From: Clostridia bacterium
GTDB taxonomy: Bacteria > Bacillota > Clostridia > Oscillospirales > CAG-272
Length of the DNA: 64,000 nucleotides
NCBI GenBank assembly: GCA_017398595.1
Contig: JAFQFR010000038.1
Coordinates: forward strand, 58,082 to 122,081
Direction of reading: 5' to 3'
This document shows, piece after piece, positions 7,788 to 16,133 of this stretch; the first letter of the stretch is position 1, and each line of letters begins with the position of its first letter. The notes under the pieces were generated by a model. It searched no databases, was not told the DNA's origin, and worked only from the letters and a program-made list of their open reading frames with translations. A program made the translations under genes and the position numbers.

Positions 7788-8984
7788 ATGAAAGAAGTTA
7801 TACTTTGTAAATACGGCGAGCTGGTGCTGAAAGGGGCGAACAAGTCGCGCTTTGAGGCGATGCTCGTTCGCCGCTGCCGCCAGCGCGCCGAGCGCTTCGG
7901 CAACTTTACGGTAAGCGCACGCCAGAGCACGGTCTATGTGGAGCCGATGGACGAGCTCTGCGACATGGACGGCATGCTGGAGAGCATGTGCCGCATGCCC
8001 GGCTTCAACCGCGTGAGCGTTGCCGCCGTCTGCGACAAGAGCATGGAGAGCCTGCGCGAGTGCGTGCGCGAATACCTGCCCCACCGCATGGCGGGCGTCA
8101 AGACCTTCAAGGTCGAAGCAAAGCGCGCGGATAAGGCGTTCCCCTTAAAATCCCCCGAGATCTGTGCCGAGGTCGGCGCATACATTCTCGAAAGCGTGCG
8201 CGGCATCCGCGTCAACGTGCAAAACCCCGAGCGCGTCGTGCGCGTGGAGATCCGCGAAAACGGCGCGTACATCCACTTTGACCAACTGATCGGTGCCGGC
8301 GGCATGCCCATCGGCTCGAGCGGACGCGCTCTGCTCATGCTGTCAGGCGGCATCGACAGTCCCGTGGCAGGCTACATGATGGCAAAGCGCGGCATGACGG
8401 TGGACGCACTGCACTTTGAGAGCTTCCCCTACACGTCCGAGCGCGCCAAGGAAAAGGTGCTGACGCTGGCGAAGGAAGTCACCGAGTACACCGACTGCAT
8501 GTATGTACACATCCTCTCGCTGACGCACATCCAGGAAGAGATCAAAAACAAGTGCGACGAGGACTATTTCACGCTGCTGCTCCGCCGCTTTATGTACGTG
8601 CTCGCCGAGCGCATGGCGAAAAAGTGCCACTGCGAAGCGCTGATCACGGGCGAAAGCCTCGGTCAGGTCGCAAGCCAGACGCTCGAAGCCATCAGCGTCA
8701 CCGATGCGATGGTGCAGATGCCCGTGTTCCGCCCCTGCATCGGTCTGGACAAAGAGGAGATCGTGCAGATCTCCCGCCGCATCGGCACATTTGAGACTTC
8801 GATCCTGCCGTATGAGGACTGCTGCACCGTCTTTACCCCCCGCCATCCGAGAACGCGCCCCGACGCGGCAAAAGTCGCAGCCGAAGCCGCGAAGCTCGAC
8901 TTTGACGCCCTCTGCGACGAAGCGTTTGCCACGATGTACACGGTAAAAGTCACCCCCGACGGGTTTACGACGTTTGAAAAGTAA
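7788..8984 (+). CDS. thiI: tRNA 4-thiouridine synthase ThiI
   Basis: About 398 residues: an N-terminal ferredoxin-like region, a THUMP domain (to about residue 170), and an adenylating PP-loop domain with LMLSGGIDSPVAGY. A conserved cysteine pair lies in YEDCCTVFTPRHP near the C-terminus. It adenylates U8 of tRNA and transfers sulfur; in many bacteria it also serves thiazole synthesis. The rhodanese domain of the E. coli protein is missing, as in Bacillus ThiI. I prefer ATG 7788 (MKEVILCKYGE, AAGGA upstream) over the in-frame ATGs at 7755 and 7776, which extend into the flanking repeat or abut the ribosome binding site. Confidence 0.95.
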   Translation: MKEVILCKYGELVLKGANKSRFEAMLVRRCRQRAERFGNFTVSARQSTVYVEPMDELCDMDGMLESMCRMPGFNRVSVAAVCDKSMESLRECVREYLPHRMAGVKTFKVEAKRADKAFPLKSPEICAEVGAYILESVRGIRVNVQNPERVVRVEIRENGAYIHFDQLIGAGGMPIGSSGRALLMLSGGIDSPVAGYMMAKRGMTVDALHFESFPYTSERAKEKVLTLAKEVTEYTDCMYVHILSLTHIQEEIKNKCDEDYFTLLLRRFMYVLAERMAKKCHCEALITGESLGQVASQTLEAISVTDAMVQMPVFRPCIGLDKEEIVQISRRIGTFETSILPYEDCCTVFTPRHPRTRPDAAKVAAEAAKLDFDALCDEAFATMYTVKVTPDGFTTFEK

Positions 8985-8992
8985 AGAAACAG

Positions 8993-9020
8993 AAAAAGCC
9001 TTCCGCAAGGAAGGCTTTTT
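8993..9020 (+). terminator. Intrinsic terminator after thiI
   Basis: AAAAAGCCTTCC, loop GCAA, GGAAGGCTTTTT: a 12-bp stem ending in a T-run. Confidence 0.9.
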
Positions 9021-9158
9021 CGATGTACGGCATCTCCGCCCGAGATCCGTTCGACTGCGTCTCCCTCGCGCTGTCATTCCGAGCGTAAGTCGAAGAATCT
9101 CGCGAGGGAGACGCCGCTCAGGATGACCGCGGGCGGGAGTTTTTTAGGAAAAAGTGAA
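9021..9158. repeat. Intergenic repeat fragments
   Basis: No gene seen. It holds CATCTCCGCCCGAGATCC (near-copies at about 30135, 40620 and, inverted, 40840) and a TGTCATTCCGAGCG-type dispersed repeat (a relative at about 30195). Confidence 0.5.
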
Positions 9159-9195
9159 AAGAAAGGTTTTGCACCTTTGGTGCAAAACCTTTTCT
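9159..9195 (-). terminator. Terminator of the HprK-like gene
   Basis: GGTTTTGCACC/GGTGCAAAACC stem at 9165-9189, extended by A/T pairs. On the minus strand it is followed by CTTTCTTTTC. Confidence 0.7.
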
Positions 9196-9203
9196 TAAAA
9201 TCA

Positions 9204-9908
9204 TTACTGCATGCCTGCATAGGCAACTTTTGCGGCTTCGATGTCCATATTGCAGTCGAGCTTATACATCGGAACCAAGGTCACGAGCTGATCCATGAGC
9301 TCCATCTGCCGCGCAAGGTCGGTGGAATCCACGATCATCAGCTGCACAAAGAGCCTTGGCATCGCCTCGGTATCCGACAGGCGGCAAATACGGTTATGCT
9401 CGGCGCGCTCCAAAAAGCAAAGCGCATGCAGCGGCACGCGGGTATTGGTCTGATACCCCTCTTTGCCGCACCACGGCGTGCCGTACGCATAGATCTTACC
9501 GTCCGCACAGCGCAAGATCGGCTTGTCGCCGTTGACGATCGTGACGCGATCCTTCCCAAGCAGCTCCTGCCACAGACGAATGTGTGTGGTCTTACCCGTG
9601 CCGCTCGGTGCGGCGAACGCATATCCGCGTCCCTCATATTCGATGACGGCGCAATGCATCAAAAACGCACCGCGGCAGAGCAGCTCGGCACAGATCTTGC
9701 GACAGAGCGCCAATTGCTCGAAATACGGGCGGGGAAAATTGCGCCCAGCGAGATCGCGCGCCGCCTCACTGTCGATATCCGCCTCGCACATCTCCACCGA
9801 AAAATCCACTCGTTCCGCGTCGGCGCAGGCATACGCCGCGCAAAAGCGCTCGGTCGATGGGTAGAGCGTGTGTATGTCTATATAGCAATCTGCGATCTTA
9901 CAAATCAA
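9204..9908 (-). CDS. HPr kinase-like P-loop protein, substrate unknown
   Basis: 234 residues. The Walker A-type loop APSGTGKTTH is at about residues 99-108. A conserved histidine precedes it (LMHCAVIEY), an NGDKP segment follows (Walker B-like), then YGTPWCGKE. This matches the C-terminal kinase fold of HprK and the PEP-carboxykinase-like relatives; the N-terminal sensor domain of true HprK is missing. Such stand-alone proteins are found in Clostridia in several contexts, including peptide-maturation clusters, but no such genes are nearby. The next minus-strand gene upstream is an SLH protein 30 bases away, so the two are probably co-transcribed. Cytoplasmic; function not assigned. Confidence 0.7.
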   Translation of the reverse strand: MICKIADCYIDIHTLYPSTERFCAAYACADAERVDFSVEMCEADIDSEAARDLAGRNFPRPYFEQLALCRKICAELLCRGAFLMHCAVIEYEGRGYAFAAPSGTGKTTHIRLWQELLGKDRVTIVNGDKPILRCADGKIYAYGTPWCGKEGYQTNTRVPLHALCFLERAEHNRICRLSDTEAMPRLFVQLMIVDSTDLARQMELMDQLVTLVPMYKLDCNMDIEAAKVAYAGMQ

Positions 9909-9938
9909 CTTGTTTCCTCGTTTCAGCGGCCGCTATGC

Positions 9939-10787
9939 TCAAAACGGAATAAACGGCAGCATATTTTCTTTCGTGGTCGAGGAAGATGCCGCAGTGGTCG
10001 CTTCGGTAGCTTTTGTCGTTTCCGCGGGCGTGGTTGCCGCCGTCGTTGCCGCCGTGGTCTCGGCAGGCTTCGTCTGCGCGGTCGTTACGGCAGTCGTCTC
10101 GGCAGGTTCGGTCTTCTCCGTGGTCGCCGTGGTCGTTTTACCCGAAACGCTGCCGCTGACAGATTTCTTCGTCGTAGTCGTCACGGTCTCCTCCGCCTGC
10201 TGATCCAGGTATGTCATCGCAGCATCGCAGATCACGGCGATGTCGCTGCGCAGCATATATTCGCCCTTCTTGCCGATCAGATTCTCGAGCAGGCCGGCAT
10301 CCTCTGCCGCCTCGATATACTCTTTCGACCAATCGGTGGGATCGATCTCGATGTCCTCATCCAGTTCCAGTACGCAGACGATCACTTTGACGACTTCTTC
10401 ATATTTTACATAGTCATCGGGGCGGAACTTTCCGTTGCCGTCGCCGGTGATAATGCCGTTCGCCTGTGCATAGTTGACATATCCGGTCGCCCAGCTGTCG
10501 ACATCAATATCCGAAAATGCGCTCACGCCCGCGAGTGCGGTCGCCTCATCGACCTTACCGAGCATCTTGCAGACCAGTGCGGCAATGTGCGAACGCGCTA
10601 CACATTCGTCTCCGTGATAGCTGTCGTCGCCATATCCCGAAAGGATGCCGCGGGCAGCCATACGCTCAGCCGCATCGGCATAGTACGCATCCTCTGCCAC
10701 ATCGGTAAAAGTTGCCGCTGCTGCCGAAAATGCAGCCGTGCAAAGCAGCGCTGCCGCCAGAACAAAAGCAAAAATTTTCTTATGCAT
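9939..10787 (-). CDS. Secreted S-layer homology (SLH) protein with Thr/Ala/Glu-rich tail
   Basis: 282 residues from the second ATG (MHKKIFAF), chosen because GGGAGA is 7 bases before it. A signal peptide covers about residues 1-25 (cleavage after AAA). Three SLH-type repeats follow: FTDVAEDAYYADAAERMAARGILSGY, FSDIDVDSWATGYVNYAQANGIITGDG, and a weaker third. From about residue 185 to 270 the chain is low-complexity TTA/PAETT repeats, probably an extended wall-spanning or O-glycosylated linker. SLH domains bind pyruvylated secondary wall polymers. A consensus promoter lies upstream. The downstream HprK-like gene is close enough for one operon, an unusual pairing. Confidence 0.85.
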   Translation of the reverse strand: MHKKIFAFVLAAALLCTAAFSAAAATFTDVAEDAYYADAAERMAARGILSGYGDDSYHGDECVARSHIAALVCKMLGKVDEATALAGVSAFSDIDVDSWATGYVNYAQANGIITGDGNGKFRPDDYVKYEEVVKVIVCVLELDEDIEIDPTDWSKEYIEAAEDAGLLENLIGKKGEYMLRSDIAVICDAAMTYLDQQAEETVTTTTKKSVSGSVSGKTTTATTEKTEPAETTAVTTAQTKPAETTAATTAATTPAETTKATEATTAASSSTTKENMLPFIPF

Positions 10788-10829
10788 ATCCATTCTCCCT
10801 ATAGATTTTTATACAAAATTATCAACTAC

Positions 10830-10858
10830 ATAGTACCATTGTTTTGCACTTTTGTCAA
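10830..10858 (-). promoter_or_regulatory. Sigma-A promoter of the SLH operon
   Basis: On the minus strand TTGACA (10858-10853), 17 bases, TACTAT (10835-10830). Confidence 0.8.
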
Positions 10859-10898
10859 TGTTTTTCCGTATGCTCCCACAAAAGCATGTACTTTTTTC

Positions 10899-10927
10899 TT
10901 GCCAGAGATGCGAAGTTCTGCTATACT
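10899..10927 (+). promoter_or_regulatory. Sigma-A promoter of the gene at 10968
   Basis: TTGCCA 10899-10904, 17-base spacer, TATACT 10922-10927; 40 bases before the start codon. It diverges from the SLH promoter. Confidence 0.75.
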
Positions 10928-10967
10928 AATCTATATAGAAGAAAGTTTATGCTTCGGGAGGACGGCT

Positions 10968-11798
10968 ATGGCAAAAAAATCGATCAAAGACAATAAATTT
11001 GTACGCTTTTACACTTCTCTTGTGGATGAATTCCGACACGACAAGGTCTCTTTCTTCATTTATATCATCCTGCGTGCGATCGTCATCATCATCGGCATTT
11101 TGCAGCTTCTGAACGGCAACTACGAAAGCGCGATGCTCTGCGTCTTCACGCTCGTGCTGTTTCTGCTGCCTGCGTTTGTGCAGAAGACATTTAATATCGA
11201 GCTCCCCTCCACACTGGAAATTATCGTGCTGGTATTCATTTTTGCCGCCGAGATCCTCGGCGAGCTTGCCGAATACTATGTGAAATTTTCGCTGTGGGAC
11301 ACCATGCTGCACACGACTACGGGATTTCTCGCCGCAGCGGTCGGACTGTCGCTGATCGACCTGCTCAACCGAAGCGATCGCTTTCAGATCAAGCTGTCCC
11401 CGTTCTTTGTAGCGCTGGTCTCCTTCTGCTTTTCGATGACGATCGGCGTCGTATGGGAATTCTTTGAGTTCGCCATGGACGTATTCTTCCACACCGACAT
11501 GCAAAAGGACTCGATCCTGCACACCATCTCCTCGGTTGCGCTCCATCCCGACGGCAGAAACATCCCCGTGGTGGTAAACAACATCACCGAAACAGCGATC
11601 AACGGCAAGGATCTCGGACTTGGCGGATACCTCGACATCGGTCTTTACGACACGATGAAGGATCTTGTGGTCAACTTTATCGGCGCGGTGGTATTCTCCG
11701 TGATCGGTTACTTCTACACCAAATACCCCACCGCAGGACGCGGCGCCAAGGTCGTCCGCAGGCTGAAGATCACCAAGCGCGAAAAAGAAGAAGAATAA
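10968..11798 (+). CDS. Predicted integral membrane protein, DUF2238/YjdF-like
   Basis: 276 residues. The start is ATG 10968 with GGGAGGA upstream. After a basic N-terminus there are six or so hydrophobic segments (FFIYIILRAIVIIIGILQLL, ESAMLCVFTLVLFLLPAFV, TLEIIVLVFIFAAEILGELA, a WDTMLHTTTGFLAA turn, FFVALVSFCFSMTIGVVWEFFEF, DLVVNFIGAVVFSVIGYFYT). The motifs D-T-M-L-H-x(3)G-F, WEFFEF and DTMKDL-x-V-N-x-IGA resemble the DUF2238/YjdF family, whose role is unknown to me. The C-terminus is strongly basic. Transcribed alone from its own promoter. Confidence 0.7.
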   Translation: MAKKSIKDNKFVRFYTSLVDEFRHDKVSFFIYIILRAIVIIIGILQLLNGNYESAMLCVFTLVLFLLPAFVQKTFNIELPSTLEIIVLVFIFAAEILGELAEYYVKFSLWDTMLHTTTGFLAAAVGLSLIDLLNRSDRFQIKLSPFFVALVSFCFSMTIGVVWEFFEFAMDVFFHTDMQKDSILHTISSVALHPDGRNIPVVVNNITETAINGKDLGLGGYLDIGLYDTMKDLVVNFIGAVVFSVIGYFYTKYPTAGRGAKVVRRLKITKREKEEE

Positions 11799-11813
11799 TA
11801 ATAGAAATTTTAT

Positions 11814-11943
11814 GCGGGAAAACCTTTTTGTAAAAAGGTTTTCCCGCACCCTTTCCAAAAATTTTTGAAAAAAGATATGGCTGCAGCCGTTTACTTTTGC
11901 AAAAGTTTTACGGGAGTGTGGGACGCTTTTGAGGAGCGCCCAC
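11814..11943. repeat. Dispersed two-hairpin element, family 3, copy A
   Basis: Begins with a 16-bp hairpin (GCGGGAAAACCTTTTT with its complement, 11814-11847) and ends with GTGGGACGC/GCGCCCAC at about 11917-11943. The interior includes TTGCAAAAGTTTTACGGG. Copy B at 36888-37025 has the same order and nearly the same end hairpins. It separates two convergent genes and could terminate both. Confidence 0.7.
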
Positions 11944-11961
11944 GCATCTTCCCCTACTGCC

Positions 11962-11990
11962 AAAAAGCCGATGCAATGCATCGGCTTTTT
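11962..11990 (-). terminator. Terminator of the sugar dehydratase gene
   Basis: AAAAAGCCGATG, loop CAATG, CATCGGCTTTTT; symmetrical, T-runs on both strands. Confidence 0.85.
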
Positions 11991-11993
11991 ACT

Positions 11994-13895
11994 TTATACA
12001 GCCGCGTCCTGCATTTCTTTAGCGGATTCGGCTGTTTTGTTGACTTCCTCGGGTGCGTGGTACGTGGGGACCATCTCATGCAGGATCGCTTTTACCGCGT
12101 CGGAACCGATCTCTCGGTCGTCGCGGCAGAGCGCCTGCAGACGCGTGATCGCTGCCTCGACCTCCTCCCGCGCGGGCGGCTCGTCATGCTCGATATAGAT
12201 CAGATTGTTTTCCGTTTTACGCAGATCCTCGGTTTTGATGAGCAGCTCCTCGTAGAGCTTTTCCCCGGGGCGCAGACCGATCTCGACGATGTCGATGTCC
12301 TCATACGGCACAAGCCCCGAAAGGCGGATCATGTTTTCGGCAAGCTCCACGATCTTGACCGGCTTGCCCATGTCGAGCACAAAGAGCTCTCCGCTCTGTG
12401 CCATAGCGCCCGCCTGCATGACCAGCTGGCTCGCCTCGGGAATCGTCATGAAATATCGGATGATGCGGCGGTCAGTGACCGTGATCGGTCCGCCCGCCTC
12501 GATCTGACGGCGGAACAGCGGAACCACCGATCCGCTCGAGCCGAGCACATTGCCGAAACGCACAGCGGCAAAAGAGGTTTTGCTGTCGGTGCGGCACTGG
12601 ATGACCCGCTCGCACAGACGCTTGCTCGCGCCCATGATATTGGTGGGGTTGACCGCCTTGTCCGTGGAGATCAGAATGAACTTTTGAGTGCCGTATTTCT
12701 CGGCGGCATTGGCTGTATAATATGTACCGAGCACATTGTTTTTGATCGCTTCCATGCCGCTGTGCTCCATCAGGGGCACATGCTTATGCGCGGCGGCGTG
12801 GAAGACGATGTCGGGACGGTAATGCGCAAAAATGCTGTCCAGCCTTGCGGCATCCCGCACCGAGCCGATCTCCACCACGAGGTCGAGCTCCGCACCGTAT
12901 CTGCAGTGCAGCTCCTGCTCCAGTGTATAGGCGTTATTTTCATATATATCCAGCACGATCAGCTTCTTCGGCGACAGTCTTGCGATCTGACGGCAGAGTT
13001 CGCTGCCGATAGAACCGCCGCCGCCCGTGACCAGTACGGTCTTGCCCGCGTAAAACTTGTCCGCCTCGCCGCTGACCACCTTCAGCGTATCCCGGAACAA
13101 CAGATCCTCGATGCGCACATCGCGCAGTGTACGCTTAGCGGTGGTATCCTGCTCCATGCCGCTGTCTTTAAACGGAAAATCATACAGCTTGATGGAGCAG
13201 CCGGTCTGCCTGTAGAGATCGAGAAGCTGCTGTGTGGATTCGTTGTCCAGTTCGGGCAGCGCGATAATGATCTCCTGTACAGGCATTGCCTTTAAGGTGT
13301 TTACAATGTCGTCATCCGCGGAAAGAACGGGAAGACCGCAAACCTTGCTGCCGATCTTCTGCGCGCTCTTGTCGATGAAGCAGACAGGGCGATAGCGCGA
13401 CTTGGCACCGAACATCAGCTCCTCGGCAAGCATGGCACCGGTATTGCCCGCGCCGACGATCGCCACACCGATCTTGTGCATGGTATCCATATTGGTATTC
13501 AGATGGCGATAGTGCAGCTGATACACAAAGCGCATGGAGAGAGTCGCCAGCGAAAAGCAGGAAACGACCGCCGTGGTCTGCCAAACACCCAAATAGGTGT
13601 CAACGGCATAGCACGCCGCAAGGCCGATCATACCGCCGATCAGATCGGTAATGACCATAAGCAAATAGGCGCGCGAGTTGGCAAAGCGCCAGACATTCCG
13701 ATAGACCGAGCAGCAAAGGCGCGCCACAAAAATACATCCGACGAGGATCACCGAAGCGATCAGATACTCCTGCAGCACCAGGTCTACACTGGAAGTAGAA
13801 TACACGGCGGCAAACACCGTCGCCCAATATACCCCTTCAAAGGCGAGTATATCGATCAAAATGAGAAGATGCGTACGACTTTTTAACAAGTGCAT
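11994..13895 (-). CDS. UDP-sugar 4,6-dehydratase of the CapD/PglF/WbpM type
   Basis: About 633 residues. The N-terminal 130 residues hold four membrane segments, then a CoA-binding-like Rossmann domain (GVAIVGAGNTGAMLAEELM), then the catalytic SDR domain with GGGGSIGSELCRQ and ISTDKAVNPTNIMGASKR. The extended-SDR TDK and SxxxK residues replace the usual YxxxK, as in PglF. The family converts UDP-GlcNAc to the 4-keto-6-deoxy sugar that starts bacillosamine/QuiNAc-type synthesis for surface glycans. I prefer ATG 13895 (MHLLKSR, AAGGAG 9 bases upstream) over ATG 13913, which overlaps the dxs stop by ATGA; both would be coupled to dxs. No other glycan genes are adjacent. Confidence 0.9.
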   Translation of the reverse strand: MHLLKSRTHLLILIDILAFEGVYWATVFAAVYSTSSVDLVLQEYLIASVILVGCIFVARLCCSVYRNVWRFANSRAYLLMVITDLIGGMIGLAACYAVDTYLGVWQTTAVVSCFSLATLSMRFVYQLHYRHLNTNMDTMHKIGVAIVGAGNTGAMLAEELMFGAKSRYRPVCFIDKSAQKIGSKVCGLPVLSADDDIVNTLKAMPVQEIIIALPELDNESTQQLLDLYRQTGCSIKLYDFPFKDSGMEQDTTAKRTLRDVRIEDLLFRDTLKVVSGEADKFYAGKTVLVTGGGGSIGSELCRQIARLSPKKLIVLDIYENNAYTLEQELHCRYGAELDLVVEIGSVRDAARLDSIFAHYRPDIVFHAAAHKHVPLMEHSGMEAIKNNVLGTYYTANAAEKYGTQKFILISTDKAVNPTNIMGASKRLCERVIQCRTDSKTSFAAVRFGNVLGSSGSVVPLFRRQIEAGGPITVTDRRIIRYFMTIPEASQLVMQAGAMAQSGELFVLDMGKPVKIVELAENMIRLSGLVPYEDIDIVEIGLRPGEKLYEELLIKTEDLRKTENNLIYIEHDEPPAREEVEAAITRLQALCRDDREIGSDAVKAILHEMVPTYHAPEEVNKTAESAKEMQDAAV

Positions 13896-13909
13896 GGATT
13901 GCGGCTCCT

Positions 13910-15838
13910 TCATTCTTTTTTATCCGAGTGGGGCTTCTCCGTGGGATTCTGTACGGGCAGAGATGACAGTAGGTGTACCATGGTGCGCAAAACATCGTTT
14001 GCGCTGATCTTTGCCGTGCGGTAGATCGATTCCTCCTGTGTGCGGATGGCAAAATGATCGTCAATGGCAAGCAGTTCGATTTTTTTATTTTGCAGCAGTG
14101 CCGCATGCCGCGCGCGGAGCTTGTCCAGCGTGAGCATGCCTGCGCCGCCGTTTCGGATCCCCTCTTCGAGGAACACGATCGCGGCGGGATCACGCGGCAA
14201 AAGCGACGCGATGCGGTCGGCGGGAACGTCGTAGGGCTTGAGCGTTTCGAGCAGGATGACACCCGTGGGAATGCCCTGTGCCCGCAGCTTTTCGGCGGCG
14301 GTCAGCGCCTCGGTCACGATGCGTCCGTAGGTGATGATGATCGCCCGATTGCCCGCGGGGTCGGTGAAATCGGCATGCGCGACCGTATCGGTCGAGCCGT
14401 CCACAAAGAAGGTCTCGGCAATGCGGGCATCGTCCTGCATATTGGGATAGCGGATCGCCATCGGCATGCTGGTATGCAGGCTTGCCGCGAGGAAGCGGTC
14501 GAGGGATGCGAAGGTCGCGGGGGCAAACAGGCAGAGATTCGGGATCGTGGAGAGGTACGCCGCATCAAAGATGCCGTGGTGCGTGGGGCCGTCTCCGCTC
14601 GCGAGCGACGCACGGTCCACGAGGAAGCGTACCGGCAGCTTTTGCAATGCCACATCATGCAGGATGTTGTCATAGCTGCGCTGCAGGAAGGTGGAATAGA
14701 TCGCGACATACGGCTTCATTCCCGCCGCGGCAAGTCCCGCCGCAAAGGTCACGGCGTGCTCCTCGGCGATGCCGACATCGAAGAAGCGATCGGGATATTT
14801 TGCGGCGAATTTCGAGAGTCCGACGCCCACCTGCATTGCAGCCGTGATGGCGCAAACCTTTTCGTCCTCTGCCGCCATTTGGCAGAGCGTGCTGCCGAAA
14901 TGCTCGGAGAAGTTGCCGTCATATCCGGTGCCGACCATGTGGTAGGCACTGGGATTTTCCTCGGCGGGAGCATAGCCCTTGCCCTTGACCGTGCGCAGAT
15001 GCAGCACCACACTGCACTGACGGCGCTTTGCCTCCTCGAGCAGTTTTTCCACCGCCTCGTAGTCGTTGCCGTCCACGGGACCGAGGTATTTGAGCCCCAG
15101 TCCTTCAAAATAACTGGTGCCGTACAGTGCGCCTTTCGCCGCGCGTTTCAAGCGGCGGACGCCGCGCAGCAAGGGGTCACCGATCAGCGGCACGCGGGAA
15201 AGGAAGCTCTTGGTGCCGCGTTTGAAGCGGAAATACCCGCCCGAGGAGCGCATTTTGGCAATGTGACGCGCCAGCGCGCCCGTGTTGCGGGAAATAGACA
15301 TCTCATTTTCATTGAGGATCACGATCAGACGCAGATCAGGGGGGCAGTTGTTGAGCGCTTCATGCACCATTCCGCCGGTAAACGCGCCGTCGCCGAGCAC
15401 GGCGATCGTGTAGTTGTCTCTGCCGCAGATGCGGTCCGCCTCGGCATAGCCGAGCGCCGCCGAAACCGAGGTCGAGGCATGCCCGGTGCCGAACGCGTCA
15501 AACTCGCTCTCGCCGAGCTTCTCAAATCCCGAAATGCCGCCGGGTTTTCGCAATGTGGAAAAACGATCCTTGCGGTCACTGAGGATCTTATGCACATAGC
15601 TCTGGTGACCGACATCAAAGATCACGCGGTCGTGCGGCAGGTCAAACACGCGATGGAGCGCCACCGTCAGCTCGACCACGCCGAGATTGGATGCGAGGTG
15701 CCCTCCCGTTTTGGTGACGTTTTCCACCAAAAAGTCGCGCAGTTCGCCGCACAGCGCGGGGATCTCCTCCCGCGGCAGCGCGCGGACGTCCTGCTCACCG
15801 TGTATTGTATCTAAAATTCGATATGCGTTGCTTTCCAC
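13910..15838 (-). CDS. dxs: 1-deoxy-D-xylulose-5-phosphate synthase
   Basis: 642 residues from a GTG start with AAGGAAG 6 bases upstream. An in-frame ATG at 15931 would add 31 residues unlike the family. Thiamine-diphosphate enzyme: FDVGHQSYVHKIL, GHASTSVSAALG, GDGAFTGGMVHEALNN and LNENEMSIS, then the pyrimidine domain and C-terminal transketolase domain. It condenses pyruvate and glyceraldehyde 3-phosphate to DXP, the entry to non-mevalonate isoprenoid synthesis and a precursor of thiamine and pyridoxal. It overlaps or abuts the sugar dehydratase gene downstream, an unexpected operon partner. Upstream lies the DnaA-box-like cluster. Confidence 0.96.
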   Translation of the reverse strand: MESNAYRILDTIHGEQDVRALPREEIPALCGELRDFLVENVTKTGGHLASNLGVVELTVALHRVFDLPHDRVIFDVGHQSYVHKILSDRKDRFSTLRKPGGISGFEKLGESEFDAFGTGHASTSVSAALGYAEADRICGRDNYTIAVLGDGAFTGGMVHEALNNCPPDLRLIVILNENEMSISRNTGALARHIAKMRSSGGYFRFKRGTKSFLSRVPLIGDPLLRGVRRLKRAAKGALYGTSYFEGLGLKYLGPVDGNDYEAVEKLLEEAKRRQCSVVLHLRTVKGKGYAPAEENPSAYHMVGTGYDGNFSEHFGSTLCQMAAEDEKVCAITAAMQVGVGLSKFAAKYPDRFFDVGIAEEHAVTFAAGLAAAGMKPYVAIYSTFLQRSYDNILHDVALQKLPVRFLVDRASLASGDGPTHHGIFDAAYLSTIPNLCLFAPATFASLDRFLAASLHTSMPMAIRYPNMQDDARIAETFFVDGSTDTVAHADFTDPAGNRAIIITYGRIVTEALTAAEKLRAQGIPTGVILLETLKPYDVPADRIASLLPRDPAAIVFLEEGIRNGGAGMLTLDKLRARHAALLQNKKIELLAIDDHFAIRTQEESIYRTAKISANDVLRTMVHLLSSLPVQNPTEKPHSDKKE

Positions 15839-15934
15839 GATTGCTTCCTTTTTCTGTATTTTTTGACATATAAACCTGCACAAATTTGCGATCTTTTTTT
15901 CTGCGTTCTGCACAGGACGTAGAAAATGCAAAAG

Positions 15935-16111
15935 TTATGCACTTTGAATTCACGTTTTTCCACAACAGTTTTCCACACACAAAAAGTGGAAAATGTGCAT
16001 AAATGCATACGAAAGCCCCTTGATTTTACAGGAAATATTCATTTCCCACAGAGAGTATGCACACTTTTCCACATTTTCCACTTCATTTTCCGGTGGAAAA
16101 TGTGGAAAAGT
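15935..16111. promoter_or_regulatory. Cluster of DnaA-box-like sequences in inverted pairs
   Basis: Five matches to TTWTNCACA: TTTTCCACA at 15956-15964, 15969-15977 and 16065-16073 (plus), TTATGCACA at 15994-16002 (minus) and TTTTCCACA at 16101-16109 (minus). One-mismatch copies lie at 15935, 15985 and 16074. The copies at 16063-16111 form a perfect 19-bp inverted repeat with an 11-base loop; TTTTCCAC/GTGGAAAA at 15969-15993 forms a second one. No T-run, so not a normal terminator. AT-rich gap between comM and dxs. Confidence 0.5.
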
Positions 16112-16133
16112 CGGTTTGTGGGTTTTCTACAAA

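Noticed and set aside
9123..11798. Very long open frame on the plus strand across three genes
   Set aside because: It is antisense to the HprK-like and SLH genes, and only its last 276 codons form a real protein, which has its own promoter and ribosome binding site at 10968.
15935..16111. Chromosome origin (oriC)
   Set aside because: DnaA-box-like sites are present, but none of the usual origin neighbours (dnaA, dnaN, rpmH, recF, gyrB) is in the window and there is no clear AT-rich unwinding element of the usual type.
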